The position numbers and the translations under genes were made by a program. Positions 22,524 to 31,697 of a stretch of DNA of 37,365 nucleotides are shown piece by piece; the stretch's first letter is position 1; each line of letters starts with the position of its first letter. The stretch covers positions 1-37,365 of the forward strand of contig CAZAQC010000004.1 in the NCBI GenBank assembly GCA_964487525.1, in the 5' to 3' direction. The notes under the pieces were generated by a model that ran no database searches, had not been told where the DNA came from, and saw nothing but the letters and a program-made list of their open reading frames with translations. The stretch is from UBA2177 sp964487525 (GTDB taxonomy: Bacteria > Patescibacteriota > Dojkabacteria > SC72).

Positions 22524-24281
22524 ATGAAAACAAACTGGAATCTCAAATTACTCTACAAATCAATTAACGATCCACAAATAGAAAAAGATATTCAAATATC
22601 TAAGAAAAAGATCACCAACTTTGTTAAAAAATGGAAAGAGACTACTAAGTACATAAATGATCCCAAAACACTCAAAGAGGCTCTAGACGAGTATGAGATG
22701 CTATTTTCAAGTACAGGAATTTGTGACAAACCATCCTACTACCTCATCCTTCTAAACAATCTAGATCAAACAGATACCAATATTAAAGGGAAGCTAAACA
22801 AGCTAAATGACATAACTACTAAACTTTCAAATGACATTCAATTTTTTGAATTAAATATTGCAAAGATTGAAAAAGAAAAACAAAAGAAATTCCTTACATC
22901 ATCTCTACTCAAAGATTACAAACATTTCTTAGAATCTCTTTTTAAATCTTCCCTGTACCTACTCAGTGACAAAGAAGAAAAGATCTTCAATCTAACAAGT
23001 AAGACATCTTACTCTAATTGGGCAGATATGCTTTCAGAACTACTCGACAAACAGAATATGGATATTATTGATGAAGAAGGAAAGAAGAAGAATATAACAT
23101 ACAATGAGATATTCAAGTATCTAGATTCTAAAAATAAAAAAGTTAGAGATTATGCTTCAAAAGAATTTAATAAAATAAATGAAAAATATTTAGAAATTGC
23201 AGAATTTGAAATTAACTCCATACTTGAAAGTAAAAAGATAAATGATGAGTATAGAGGAGTACCTAGACCTGATTTTTTGAGACATCTGTCAGACGATATA
23301 GATACGGAAGTAGTAGATACATTGGTAAAGGTTGTAACAGAAAATTTTGATATATCTAAAAAATATTACACTAAGAAAGCAAAATTCCTTGGACAAAAGA
23401 AATTAGGCTACTATGAAAGAAATGTTCCTGTGGGAGATATAGAGAAGGAATATACATTTGAAGAAGGAATTAAATTGGTAAAGAAATCTTTTAAAAATAT
23501 AGATATAGAATTCTTGAACAGTGTTAACAAGTTCATAGATGAAGGCCACTATGATGTATTTCCAAAAAAATCTAAATCAGGGGGAGGATTTTGTATAACT
23601 ATAAATAAGAATCTACCAACATATATACTTTTAAATCATAATAATAAACTAAACGATGTTCTCACAATAGCACACGAAAGTGGCCATGGTATTCACTCAG
23701 AGATGTCTAAGAAACAAAATTCTTTAAATAGTGGATATCCTACATCTTTAGCAGAGGTAGCTAGTACATTTTTTGAAGATTTTGTATTAGAAGAGATCCT
23801 TAATACTGCTGATGAAAATCTCAAGTTTAATATATTGGCACAAAAACTTAACTCTGACATATCCTCAATATTTAGACAGGTAGCTTTTTATAATTTTGAG
23901 AAAGAATTACATTCCTCTTTTAAAGAAAAAGGATATCTAAACAAAGAATATATTTCTGACCTCTTCTGTAAACATATGAAGGCATATTTAGGAGATAGTG
24001 TTAAAGAAGATGAAGGCATGAGAAGTGGATGGATATATGTTAGCCATTTTAGAAGATTCTTTTATGTATATTCATATGCTAGTGGATTGTTAATATCTAA
24101 AGCATTACAAAGAATGTTTAAAGGAGACAAAAGAAATGTAAGATATATTAAAGAATTTTTAAGTTCCGGCAGTACTAAATCACCTTTAGAATTGTTTAGA
24201 GGTATGGGAATTGATATAACTAAGCCAGAATTTTGGCAATATGGAATTAGCGAGACAAATGATTTACTTGAACTGCTATAG
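22524..24281 (+). CDS. pepF: Oligoendopeptidase F-type M3 metallopeptidase
   Basis: 585 residues. The zinc motif HESGH is at 384-388 (TIAHESGHGIHSEMSK), with the third ligand Glu about 25 residues later in YPTSLAEVASTFFEDF. The C-terminal HFRRFFYVYSYASGLL block and a conserved GSTKSPLELFRGMGID segment are typical of the PepF branch. It lacks a signal peptide, so it acts in the cytosol, degrading oligopeptides for amino-acid reuse, which suits a fermentative, amino-acid-scavenging life. It overlaps the 3' end of the convergent unknown gene by 6 bp. Confidence 0.93.
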   Translation: MKTNWNLKLLYKSINDPQIEKDIQISKKKITNFVKKWKETTKYINDPKTLKEALDEYEMLFSSTGICDKPSYYLILLNNLDQTDTNIKGKLNKLNDITTKLSNDIQFFELNIAKIEKEKQKKFLTSSLLKDYKHFLESLFKSSLYLLSDKEEKIFNLTSKTSYSNWADMLSELLDKQNMDIIDEEGKKKNITYNEIFKYLDSKNKKVRDYASKEFNKINEKYLEIAEFEINSILESKKINDEYRGVPRPDFLRHLSDDIDTEVVDTLVKVVTENFDISKKYYTKKAKFLGQKKLGYYERNVPVGDIEKEYTFEEGIKLVKKSFKNIDIEFLNSVNKFIDEGHYDVFPKKSKSGGGFCITINKNLPTYILLNHNNKLNDVLTIAHESGHGIHSEMSKKQNSLNSGYPTSLAEVASTFFEDFVLEEILNTADENLKFNILAQKLNSDISSIFRQVAFYNFEKELHSSFKEKGYLNKEYISDLFCKHMKAYLGDSVKEDEGMRSGWIYVSHFRRFFYVYSYASGLLISKALQRMFKGDKRNVRYIKEFLSSGSTKSPLELFRGMGIDITKPEFWQYGISETNDLLELL

Positions 24282-24833
24282 GTTTTCTATATCTTTGTAC
24301 GCTTTAAGAAGATATCCTGGATATGCACTCGGAGAGCTTTCATATAACATAATATTGTCTATTGTTTCTGGCTTAATAAATTTCAAAACCGAATTACTTC
24401 TTAGTATTTTGGGATGATTAGTAAGAAATCCTTTTCTCCAATAACTATCAATTCTTATATCATTCACTCTTTCACCCTTCACCAATAAAGCACTATTATT
24501 ATCTAAAAATGGATATACATTGCCTCCACCAATATACCTTGGTGCCATTCTCCATAGTACTACCATATCAGAGCCATCTTCTTTCTCTGCACATGTTGGT
24601 ACAACACTTTCATACCTAGTAATTAATTTATTCTTATTCAAATATTCAAACTGTTTTTTAATTTCTTGTATTACTAATAATGGCTCTTTTTCAAGTATTT
24701 CTTTGAATGGGTCCTGAGCAATAATTTGAGAAATCAAATCATTATTTAAATTAACATCTAAATCAAGAGCAGAATATAAACCATCAGTACTACTATATTT
24801 CTCTGAAGAAAAATCTTTTGAGTCCGTTAGCAT
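24276..24833 (-). CDS. Hypothetical protein (185 aa)
   Basis: Not recognised. Soluble, with an acidic, Ser/Asp-rich first 45 residues, a helical stretch (LLVIQEIKKQFEYLNKNKL) and a beta-rich second half (MVVLWRMAPRYIGGGNVYPF, ALLVKGERVNDIRIDSYW). The second half resembles an enzyme or binding domain, but no known motif stands out. It lies downstream of gltX and tRNA-Gln on the same strand, with 26 bp to the tRNA, so it could be read from the gltX transcript. Confidence 0.6.
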   Translation of the reverse strand: MLTDSKDFSSEKYSSTDGLYSALDLDVNLNNDLISQIIAQDPFKEILEKEPLLVIQEIKKQFEYLNKNKLITRYESVVPTCAEKEDGSDMVVLWRMAPRYIGGGNVYPFLDNNSALLVKGERVNDIRIDSYWRKGFLTNHPKILRSNSVLKFIKPETIDNIMLYESSPSAYPGYLLKAYKDIENL

Positions 24834-24859
24834 GTTTTTATCTTTAATAAATTAATACT

Positions 24860-24930
24860 TTGCCGGACCTAGATTCGAACTAGAATTAACGGTTCCAGAG
24901 ACCGCCGTCCTACCATTAGACGATCCGGCA
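24860..24930 (-). tRNA. tRNA-Gln (anticodon CTG)
   Basis: A 71-nt cloverleaf: acceptor TGCCGGA/TCCGGCA, D stem GTCT/GGAC (with a G-T pair), anticodon stem GCGGT/ACCGT with loop CTCTGGA, T stem TCTAG/CTAGG with TTCGAAT loop, discriminator A. The U1-A72 pair is typical of tRNA-Gln. CCA is not encoded. It starts 12 bp after the gltX stop codon on the same strand, so the two are probably co-transcribed. Confidence 0.93.
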
Positions 24931-24942
24931 TTAATGATGACA

Positions 24943-26568
24943 TTATACCACCATATCAACATATTTCTGTAATCTTTCTTTAACTTTTTCCTCACCTAAT
25001 ACCTTTATAACTTGATAAAGATCTGGTGTTCTAGTTCTATGTGTAATAGCTAACCTTAAAACCATTGCAACATCCCCTACCTTTTCTATACCTAATTCGT
25101 TAGATATTTTCTTTACATTCTCAAACCATTCTTCCTGAGTATCTTGTATAACAAAATCTTTTAAATATCTCTCTATCACTTTCTTTTGAACATCTTTATC
25201 CACTCTTTCAGATATATCTTCCATTTCCTCCTTTTCTAATAGCTCATCAAAAAATATAACCAATTGATCTGCAATATCCTCAAACTTAACTAAATCTTTT
25301 CTTACCTTCTCACCTGTTCTCTCAATATTTAAAATATTAATACAGTATTCTTTGTTTCCTTCAAGTATCTTAAATATTTCTTCGTTAAATGACTTTGCCC
25401 ATTCCAATCCCATTGAATATACTTCCTCCGCTGTAAGAGTCACCATATAGTTCTTACATGTGTCATCAAGTTTAACGATATCGAACAGTGCTCCAGCATT
25501 ATTAAATTTTTCCAATTTCAATTTAAACTCAGATAAAGAAGCTGATGGATTTTGTAATCTCCAATCATAGAAATTTGAGTTAGCAATATTTAAAAGATAT
25601 TCAAGAATTCCTTCTTTTGGATATCCTCTTTCAATATAGTAGGAAACTGCTGCTTCTGGATCTTTCCTTTTACTCAATTTCCTCTTCTTCCCATCATCTG
25701 ATTTCATTAAAGGAGACAGATGGGCATATGGTAATAATTCAAAACCAAGCTTGTTAAATAGTTCAACGTGCAAAGGTAAGGATGAAAACCATTCATCCCC
25801 TCTCATAACATGGGTTATACCCATTAGAGTGTCATCTATTGGATGTGCAAAATGATATGTTGGATATCCATCTGATTTTAACAGTACAGCATCCATACCA
25901 TTCTCTCTTAATGTAACATTTCCTTTAACAAGATCATCATGTGTAAAACTTTTGTCTGGATTACCCGTAGAATACAACCTTATGACAAATTTCTCTCCCT
26001 TCTCTATCATCTCTTTTACATCCTCTACTTTCATATCTCTCCACTTAGCCCATTCACCATAGCACCCTGTTGCAACTTTCAATTCATTCTGTCTTTCTCT
26101 CATCTCTTCCAATTCTTCTTCTTTAAGAAAACATGGATATGCTAAGCCTTTTAAAACCATATCCTTTGCAAACACCTTGTATATATCTAACCTTTTACTT
26201 TGGATATATGGACCATACTCTCCTTCCCAATTCTCCTCATCTCTCATTCCTTCATCAAATTCTACTCCAAAACCCTTTAAACCATTAACTATCATACTTA
26301 CACCATTCTCTATCTCCCTTTCTTTGTCTGTATCTTCAATTCTAAGTATCGAAATCCCATTACTCTGTTTTGCTAATTTCGTACACACTAAACCTGTATA
26401 CACATTACCAATATGCATAAAACCTGTAGGACTTGGTGCAAACCTTAAAACCATACTATTCTCTTCTAACTTTCTTTTTGGATATTTCTTTAAAACATCT
26501 TCCCTACCCTCTTTTACATCTGGGAATATCATCTCTGCTAACTTTACATTCTCCTCTGTTGTTCTCAT
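24943..26568 (-). CDS. gltX: Glutamyl-tRNA synthetase (possibly non-discriminating)
   Basis: 541 residues, class I. HIGH motif HIGN at 52-55 within RFAPSPTGFMHIGN; KMSKS-type motif KLSKR at 297-301; the GluRS blocks LRIEDTDKEREI and HVMRGDEWFSSLPLH are present. About 40 residues precede the catalytic fold, more than in E. coli GluRS. The C-terminal helical anticodon-binding domain is present (about 330-541). The neighbouring tRNA-Gln suggests, but does not prove, that it charges tRNA-Gln with Glu for later amidation by GatCAB. No glnS is visible in the window. Confidence 0.95.
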   Translation of the reverse strand: MRTTEENVKLAEMIFPDVKEGREDVLKKYPKRKLEENSMVLRFAPSPTGFMHIGNVYTGLVCTKLAKQSNGISILRIEDTDKEREIENGVSMIVNGLKGFGVEFDEGMRDEENWEGEYGPYIQSKRLDIYKVFAKDMVLKGLAYPCFLKEEELEEMRERQNELKVATGCYGEWAKWRDMKVEDVKEMIEKGEKFVIRLYSTGNPDKSFTHDDLVKGNVTLRENGMDAVLLKSDGYPTYHFAHPIDDTLMGITHVMRGDEWFSSLPLHVELFNKLGFELLPYAHLSPLMKSDDGKKRKLSKRKDPEAAVSYYIERGYPKEGILEYLLNIANSNFYDWRLQNPSASLSEFKLKLEKFNNAGALFDIVKLDDTCKNYMVTLTAEEVYSMGLEWAKSFNEEIFKILEGNKEYCINILNIERTGEKVRKDLVKFEDIADQLVIFFDELLEKEEMEDISERVDKDVQKKVIERYLKDFVIQDTQEEWFENVKKISNELGIEKVGDVAMVLRLAITHRTRTPDLYQVIKVLGEEKVKERLQKYVDMVV

Positions 26569-26613
26569 AGTATAATTGGTAAGATAAATATTGATAGAAT
26601 ATATAACTATTGC

Positions 26614-26619
26614 TAAGAT
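26614..26619 (+). promoter_or_regulatory. Extended -10 of the anchored unknown gene
   Basis: TGC-TAAGAT, an extended -10 form, ends 6 nt before the ATG at 26626, placing the transcription start at the start codon. No -35 is needed for an extended -10. Confidence 0.4.
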
Positions 26620-26625
26620 TATATC

Positions 26626-27942
26626 ATGACATTAACAGAAGCAGCATTTTGGACAAAAAGGTTTGGAGTGATAGCTGTTGGAGCCTTTGTTGTTTTTGTA
26701 ATAGTAATATTAGCAGTCACATTAAAAGCAGCAGACGTTATGCCTCCACAGTATTTAACAGCTAATTTTGCATGTACAGAAAAGAAGGAAGATTTTTTGA
26801 AACACAAGCTAGAAATCCCCTCTCTTCAACTGGCAGATGGATCTGAAATGGTATTTGAAATAAATACGGATAGTGGAAAAATTGATTCTTTACCTCAGAT
26901 TATAAATATTTACAAATATGATAATCCTACTCAGTCTTTGAGTGCTCAAGCAGATGCAAAAATACTAGCTAAAAAGTTAGGATTTGACCCTGATGCTGTG
27001 ATTAGAAGAGGAACTGAAAGCTATGTATGGGTTGATAGAGAGAGAAGCAAAACATTGGAAGTAGAAGCAAAGAATTTAAACTTTAGTATGAAAACTGATT
27101 CTGCCTTTATTAGAGAAATGGCAAATAAGGGATCCTTACCATCAGAGCAAGAGGCAAAATCTCAAGCAGCTAACTCTTTAAGAACTTTGGGGCTTTACTC
27201 GGAGGATTACTCCAATGGGAATCATCAGACAACATTAATAAATGTAAATCCTGATGGATCTTTTAGTAAAGCATTCTCAGTAGCTGAAGCAGAGTTGATA
27301 AGGGTAGATTTTGTAAGAAGCAAATCCATGATCACAATACCTTCAAATATTGTTGGTTCTCAAAATATGGTACAAACCCTCTCAAAGAAACTTCCTGAGG
27401 AACCTGTCATAGAAACCCCCATTGTTAATGATGAAAGAATATCTGTATATACATTTAACACATTGGTTTCATTTAGTAAGACTCAACGAAGCAATATTTC
27501 TGTATATATTGGTGTAGAAAATGACAAAGAAGAAGCTGAGGCCGTGAATTCTGTATATCAGATTGATTACAAATATTGGCCTATACAGGTAGAATCATGT
27601 GGTACATATGAGCTCATATCTCCTCAAGTAGCAATAGAAAAAGTTCAATCTGGAGAAGGAAGCCTCATGTATCTTTTTGAAAAAGGTGGTGATGATGTAA
27701 TTGAATATATTCCAAAAAGAGTAAAAAAGTTCTTAGTAATTGATGTATATCTAGTATATTACGAACATTCAGAAGAATTAGAGTACCTACAACCTGTATA
27801 TGTAATATCAGGAGAGGCCTTGTTTGATAATGATACTAAAGGAACTTTTGATTACTTCTACCCAGCTATCAACTATGGAATAGTGCAAGACAAAATAGAT
27901 TTACCCGCTCCTGAAGTAGTAGAAGAGTCTGGATTCTTCTAG
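26626..27942 (+). CDS. Membrane-anchored extracytoplasmic protein of unknown function (438 aa)
   Basis: Not assigned. One N-terminal TM helix (about 14-35, VIAVGAFVVFVIVILAV) is followed by about 400 extracellular residues. The ectodomain has two similar-looking halves. Each carries a helix (ADAKILAKKLGF near 105; EAKSQAANSLRTLGL near 180) and beta strands, ending in LEYLQPVYVISGEALF, which resembles the PepSY/YycH-type fold ending of sensor-associated proteins. That resemblance is loose. The gene stands alone between gltX (divergent, 57 bp) and aspS. Confidence 0.65.
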   Translation: MTLTEAAFWTKRFGVIAVGAFVVFVIVILAVTLKAADVMPPQYLTANFACTEKKEDFLKHKLEIPSLQLADGSEMVFEINTDSGKIDSLPQIINIYKYDNPTQSLSAQADAKILAKKLGFDPDAVIRRGTESYVWVDRERSKTLEVEAKNLNFSMKTDSAFIREMANKGSLPSEQEAKSQAANSLRTLGLYSEDYSNGNHQTTLINVNPDGSFSKAFSVAEAELIRVDFVRSKSMITIPSNIVGSQNMVQTLSKKLPEEPVIETPIVNDERISVYTFNTLVSFSKTQRSNISVYIGVENDKEEAEAVNSVYQIDYKYWPIQVESCGTYELISPQVAIEKVQSGEGSLMYLFEKGGDDVIEYIPKRVKKFLVIDVYLVYYEHSEELEYLQPVYVISGEALFDNDTKGTFDYFYPAINYGIVQDKIDLPAPEVVEESGFF

Positions 27943-28022
27943 AATAGGAATACTTTGTTGTGTTTAATCTTCCGAATAATATATAATGAGCAAGTTAATT
28001 ATCTTTTAAATTAGGTAAGAAG

Positions 28023-29372
28023 ATGGAAAAAACAGTACAAACTAGAGTGTTAATTTCTGACTTAAGTAAATATATCGATAAAGATGTAAGGATCAGAGGA
28101 AGAGTTGATACAGTCAGAGATCAAGGAAAAATTGTTTTTGTAATGGTAAGAGATAGATCTGGTATAGTTCAGACAGTTGCATGGGTAGGGAATAGTGAGG
28201 AGATTTTAAACAAAGCAAAGTCCCTTACTACAGAATCAATAGTAGATATTCACGGTAAAGTAAAAGAAGCTAAACAGGTTGAACAGGGATATGAGCTTGA
28301 TATTAAGGAGATTGTAATAGATTCTCTTTCTGATACTCCATTACCTATTGTTGTTGAACAAGAGAACAAAAAAAATACCTCTGCATTAGATTTGAGACTA
28401 GATTACAGATGGATAGATCTTAGATCAAAAAAGAATCATTTAATGATGTCTGTTGGAACTCTCATGGGAGAGTGCTTACGAAAGTTCTGCTTAGACAACG
28501 ATTTTATTGAAATGCAAGGCCCAAGAATAATAAGTGCAGCTAGCGAATCTGGTGCCACAGTATTTGAAGTAAAATATTTTGATAAAAAAGCATACTTAGC
28601 ACAATCTCCTCAATTCCATAAGCAAATGGCTATGGCTTCTGATTTAGAAAGAGTATTTAATATGGGTCCTGTATTTAGGGCAGAGAAATCTTTTACAACA
28701 AGACACCTTACTGAGTACACAAGCTTCGATGTTGAAATGTCATATATCGATTCTTTTATGGATATATGCAAATTTGAGCAAGAAATGATGAAATCAATGT
28801 TAAAAGGAGTAAAAGAAAAATATGGAGAAGAAATACAAAAGATATTTGGCGTAGAAGTAAAATTATATGAGGGAAATTTCCCATATATCTCAGTAAAAGA
28901 TGCAAAAGAAAAACTAGCAAAAGCTGGAGTAGATAGTAAAGATGAAGGAGACTTTTCTCCTGAAGAAGAGAGAGCTATATGTGAAATAATGGAAAAAGAA
29001 ACAGGCTGTGAATTTCTTTTCATAATTGATTATCCTCACAAAAGAAGAGCTTTTTACCATATGAAGAATGAAGAGAATCCAGAATTAGCATTAGGCTTTG
29101 ACCTATTCTGGAAAGGTATTGAAATTACTACTGGAGCTCAAAGAGAACATAGATTACAAAATTTGAAGGAGAATGCTATTGAGAGAGGTATGTCTGAAGA
29201 ATCTTTGAAGGATTATTTTGAATATTTTAGATATGGATGCCCTCCACATGGAGGATTTGCAATTGGGACAGAAAGATTGCTTATGAAGCTACTTGAATAT
29301 ACCAGTATTCTAGAAACTACATATTTACCAAATACACCAAACAGACTTGGAAAGTTAATAAACAAAGTTTAA
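28023..29372 (+). CDS. aspS: Aspartyl-tRNA synthetase, archaeal/eukaryal type (probably non-discriminating)
   Basis: Class II synthetase of 449 residues, too short for the bacterial AspRS (about 590, with a GAD insertion) and matching the archaeal type. N-terminal OB-fold anticodon domain (about 12-105, VRIRGRVDTVRDQGKIVFVMVRD). The catalytic core has LDLRLDYRWIDLRSKKN, motif 2 FRAEKSFTTRHLTEYTSFDVEM and motif 3 GGFAIGTERLLMKLL. Archaeal-type AspRSs often charge both tRNA-Asp and tRNA-Asn, so the tRNA-Asn at 9245 may depend on it. An AsnRS reading is possible but less likely. A TATAAT about 40 nt upstream and a GGTAAGAAG stretch before the ATG suggest a conventional leader. The stop overlaps recJ by 4 bp. 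Confidence 0.85.
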   Translation: MEKTVQTRVLISDLSKYIDKDVRIRGRVDTVRDQGKIVFVMVRDRSGIVQTVAWVGNSEEILNKAKSLTTESIVDIHGKVKEAKQVEQGYELDIKEIVIDSLSDTPLPIVVEQENKKNTSALDLRLDYRWIDLRSKKNHLMMSVGTLMGECLRKFCLDNDFIEMQGPRIISAASESGATVFEVKYFDKKAYLAQSPQFHKQMAMASDLERVFNMGPVFRAEKSFTTRHLTEYTSFDVEMSYIDSFMDICKFEQEMMKSMLKGVKEKYGEEIQKIFGVEVKLYEGNFPYISVKDAKEKLAKAGVDSKDEGDFSPEEERAICEIMEKETGCEFLFIIDYPHKRRAFYHMKNEENPELALGFDLFWKGIEITTGAQREHRLQNLKENAIERGMSEESLKDYFEYFRYGCPPHGGFAIGTERLLMKLLEYTSILETTYLPNTPNRLGKLINKV

Positions 29373-31060
29373 TCAGCAGAGAATCTCCATTCCTTTACAT
29401 TAAATTGCATACTTTCATTTCCATTCCAAACATTAATATCTGGATACCCTACTACATCTATTCTGTCATTTTCATTTAACAATTCCACATCTTCATTACA
29501 CCCAAACAACAAGAGTGTTAAATAATCTACTCCACTGCCTTTTACAAACAATTTCATATGGTTACAATCTTTACCAATTATTTGTTTTTTCTTAACTTCT
29601 AACTCCTTAAGAAAAACAAATGGTTTAGGATTACCAAAACCTAATGGTTCTAAAAGCTTTAATTGCTTCACAAGATCTACAGTAATATCTTCTGTATCTA
29701 AGAATAGTTCTACATTTAATTTTGGTACTAACTGTTCTTTAGTAATCTTCTCATTAGCATACTTAACTATATCTTTAACAAAAGATTCAATAGTATCAGC
29801 TTTAGCAGTAAATCCTGCTGCTAATTCATGACCACCATATCTTTCTAAATATTTATTAAATTTCTCTAAAGATTTTGTTATATTAAAACCCTTTATACTC
29901 CTTGCTGAACCCTTAATTACTCCATCATTATTAGTAGCCACTATAACGGGCTTGTAATACTCCTCTTGTAATTTACCAGCAACTAAACCAATTATTCCCT
30001 CATGCCAATCTTCACCTAATACAAAAAGCATATTATCTTCTGTATCCTTTACTAGATCCTTAGCTTTAGTTAATATCTCAGATGTCATTCTTTGTCTATC
30101 AAAATTTGTATTTTCCAAAAGGTTAGAAATTTCTTTACACTGATTTTCATCTGTACTAACAAGAAGACGAACAGCCTCCATGGGAGAGCCTATTCTACCA
30201 GCAGCATTTATTCTTGGACCAATTACATATCCCAAATGGTAAGTATCTATATCCTTTGGCTCTATACCAGCTCTAAGAGCTAACATTCTTAGTCCCAATT
30301 TTTTACTCTTGCGTATCTCTTCCAAACCTAATTTAACCAATATTCTATTTACATCCAACAGAGGCATTATATCTGTAACTGTAGATAGAGCTACTAGGTC
30401 TAAACCGAAGAGAGGATCATTTTCCATCTTTAAAGAATCCATTAATGATTGTACCAGTAAATATATTACTGCAGTTCCACAAATCTCTTTGGAGGGATAC
30501 TCTTTCTCAGGATACATTTGATGAACAAGAGGATACTCCAAATCTTTTAATATATCTTTAGGAGGTTGATGGTGATCAGTTATTACAAAATCCAAACCCT
30601 TTTCTTTTTTAAATTCATTAATTAATTCTTTATCTCTTACTCCACAATCAACTGTTATTACTAATTTAGCTCCTAGATTCACTAAATCATTTAATGAATC
30701 TCTCGTTAATCCATACCCCTGCTCAATTCTATCTGGTATATATGGTAATACATCTATCTTCTTTTTTAGAAACTTGGAAACATTTCTGTAAAGAAAATCC
30801 CATATTAAACTAGTGGCACAAATTCCATCTGCATCATAATCTCCATGGATTACTATCTTACTTCCATTCTCAATATGTTTAAGAATTAATTTAGTAGCAG
30901 ATTTAGAATCATACAACTTCTTAAAAGAAGGAATATCTTCTAATTGAGGTTTCAAATACTTTTCTTCTTCTTCAATCTTCCTAACCTTAAGTATATGATC
31001 AACTACATCGGTTGTTTTCTTTTTTGGAATTACCCATTCCCTTTTACTCTTCAGGCTCAT
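29369..31060 (-). CDS. recJ: Single-stranded-DNA-specific exonuclease RecJ
   Basis: 563 residues. DHH-family phosphoesterase motifs: HGDYDADGICATSLIWDF (72-89), LVITVDCGVRD (about 133-143), DFVITDHHQPPKD (DHH at 162-164), then the DHHA1 GSARSIKGFNI and GGHELAAGF block and a C-terminal OB-fold region. RecJ degrades single-stranded DNA 5' to 3' in recombination and repair. It overlaps the recX 3' end by 17 bp and is third in a recA-recX-recJ operon. Confidence 0.95.
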   Translation of the reverse strand: MSLKSKREWVIPKKKTTDVVDHILKVRKIEEEEKYLKPQLEDIPSFKKLYDSKSATKLILKHIENGSKIVIHGDYDADGICATSLIWDFLYRNVSKFLKKKIDVLPYIPDRIEQGYGLTRDSLNDLVNLGAKLVITVDCGVRDKELINEFKKEKGLDFVITDHHQPPKDILKDLEYPLVHQMYPEKEYPSKEICGTAVIYLLVQSLMDSLKMENDPLFGLDLVALSTVTDIMPLLDVNRILVKLGLEEIRKSKKLGLRMLALRAGIEPKDIDTYHLGYVIGPRINAAGRIGSPMEAVRLLVSTDENQCKEISNLLENTNFDRQRMTSEILTKAKDLVKDTEDNMLFVLGEDWHEGIIGLVAGKLQEEYYKPVIVATNNDGVIKGSARSIKGFNITKSLEKFNKYLERYGGHELAAGFTAKADTIESFVKDIVKYANEKITKEQLVPKLNVELFLDTEDITVDLVKQLKLLEPLGFGNPKPFVFLKELEVKKKQIIGKDCNHMKLFVKGSGVDYLTLLLFGCNEDVELLNENDRIDVVGYPDINVWNGNESMQFNVKEWRFSAD

Positions 31061-31697
31061 TATTTATGAATCTTTCAATTAAATCCCAATTAAATCCCTT
31101 CCTCATTAAAAAATCTATCTTCTTTCTGTCTCTTAAAGATATTTTCTCACTTCCAAATTTCTTTTCATATATCTTCCTTAACATATCATACTCATCCTCC
31201 ACCAGTTCATCTACTTTTTCAGTAGCAATATCTTTACTTACTCCCTTTGATATTAATTCAGATATTAGGACCATCTTGCCTCTTGGTTTATTCTTTATTC
31301 TTGAAAGAACAAACTGTTCAGCAAATACACTATCATCTATATATCCATATTTAGTAAGCTTGGATATTACTTCATTAAATATTCTTTCTAATTCATCTTT
31401 CTCTATCTCACTATACCAAACATTCTTTTTCTTAATGGACAAATCTTTTAAATATCTTCTAAGTTGAAATTCTGTCTTTACTGATCTTGAGATATATGAC
31501 ATGGCTCTTTGGAAGAATCTGTTTAGTAGCTCATTCTTCAATATCTCTCCTAATTCTATTTCATCTAATTCAGCACCTACATACAGATTGAACTTTGCAA
31601 CAGAATCTAGAGATATACCACAGAAGAATTCTTCATCAATGTATATATTAACCCTAGAACTATCTTTCTTTTGAGATGATAGCTTTGTTACTTTCAT
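31044..31697 (-). CDS. recX: Regulatory protein RecX
   Basis: 217 residues of helical repeats characteristic of RecX: a beta-rich start with INIYIDEEFFCGISLD-like pattern, then AMSYISRSVKTEFQLRRYL, a YGYIDDSVFAEQFVLSRI block and the KPRGKMVLISELISKGVSKDIA block. RecX binds RecA filaments and limits their extension. The start codon overlaps the recA stop by one base (TAATG), so translation is coupled. Confidence 0.9.
   Translation of the reverse strand: MKVTKLSSQKKDSSRVNIYIDEEFFCGISLDSVAKFNLYVGAELDEIELGEILKNELLNRFFQRAMSYISRSVKTEFQLRRYLKDLSIKKKNVWYSEIEKDELERIFNEVISKLTKYGYIDDSVFAEQFVLSRIKNKPRGKMVLISELISKGVSKDIATEKVDELVEDEYDMLRKIYEKKFGSEKISLRDRKKIDFLMRKGFNWDLIERFINNEPEE

Noticed and set aside
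26177..26575. Plus-strand open frame opposite gltX
   Set aside because: Antisense shadow; gltX has all its motifs in frame.
31012..31467. Plus-strand open frame opposite recX
   Set aside because: Low-complexity Ser/Phe/Leu translation typical of the antisense of an AT-rich gene; recX on the other strand is well supported.
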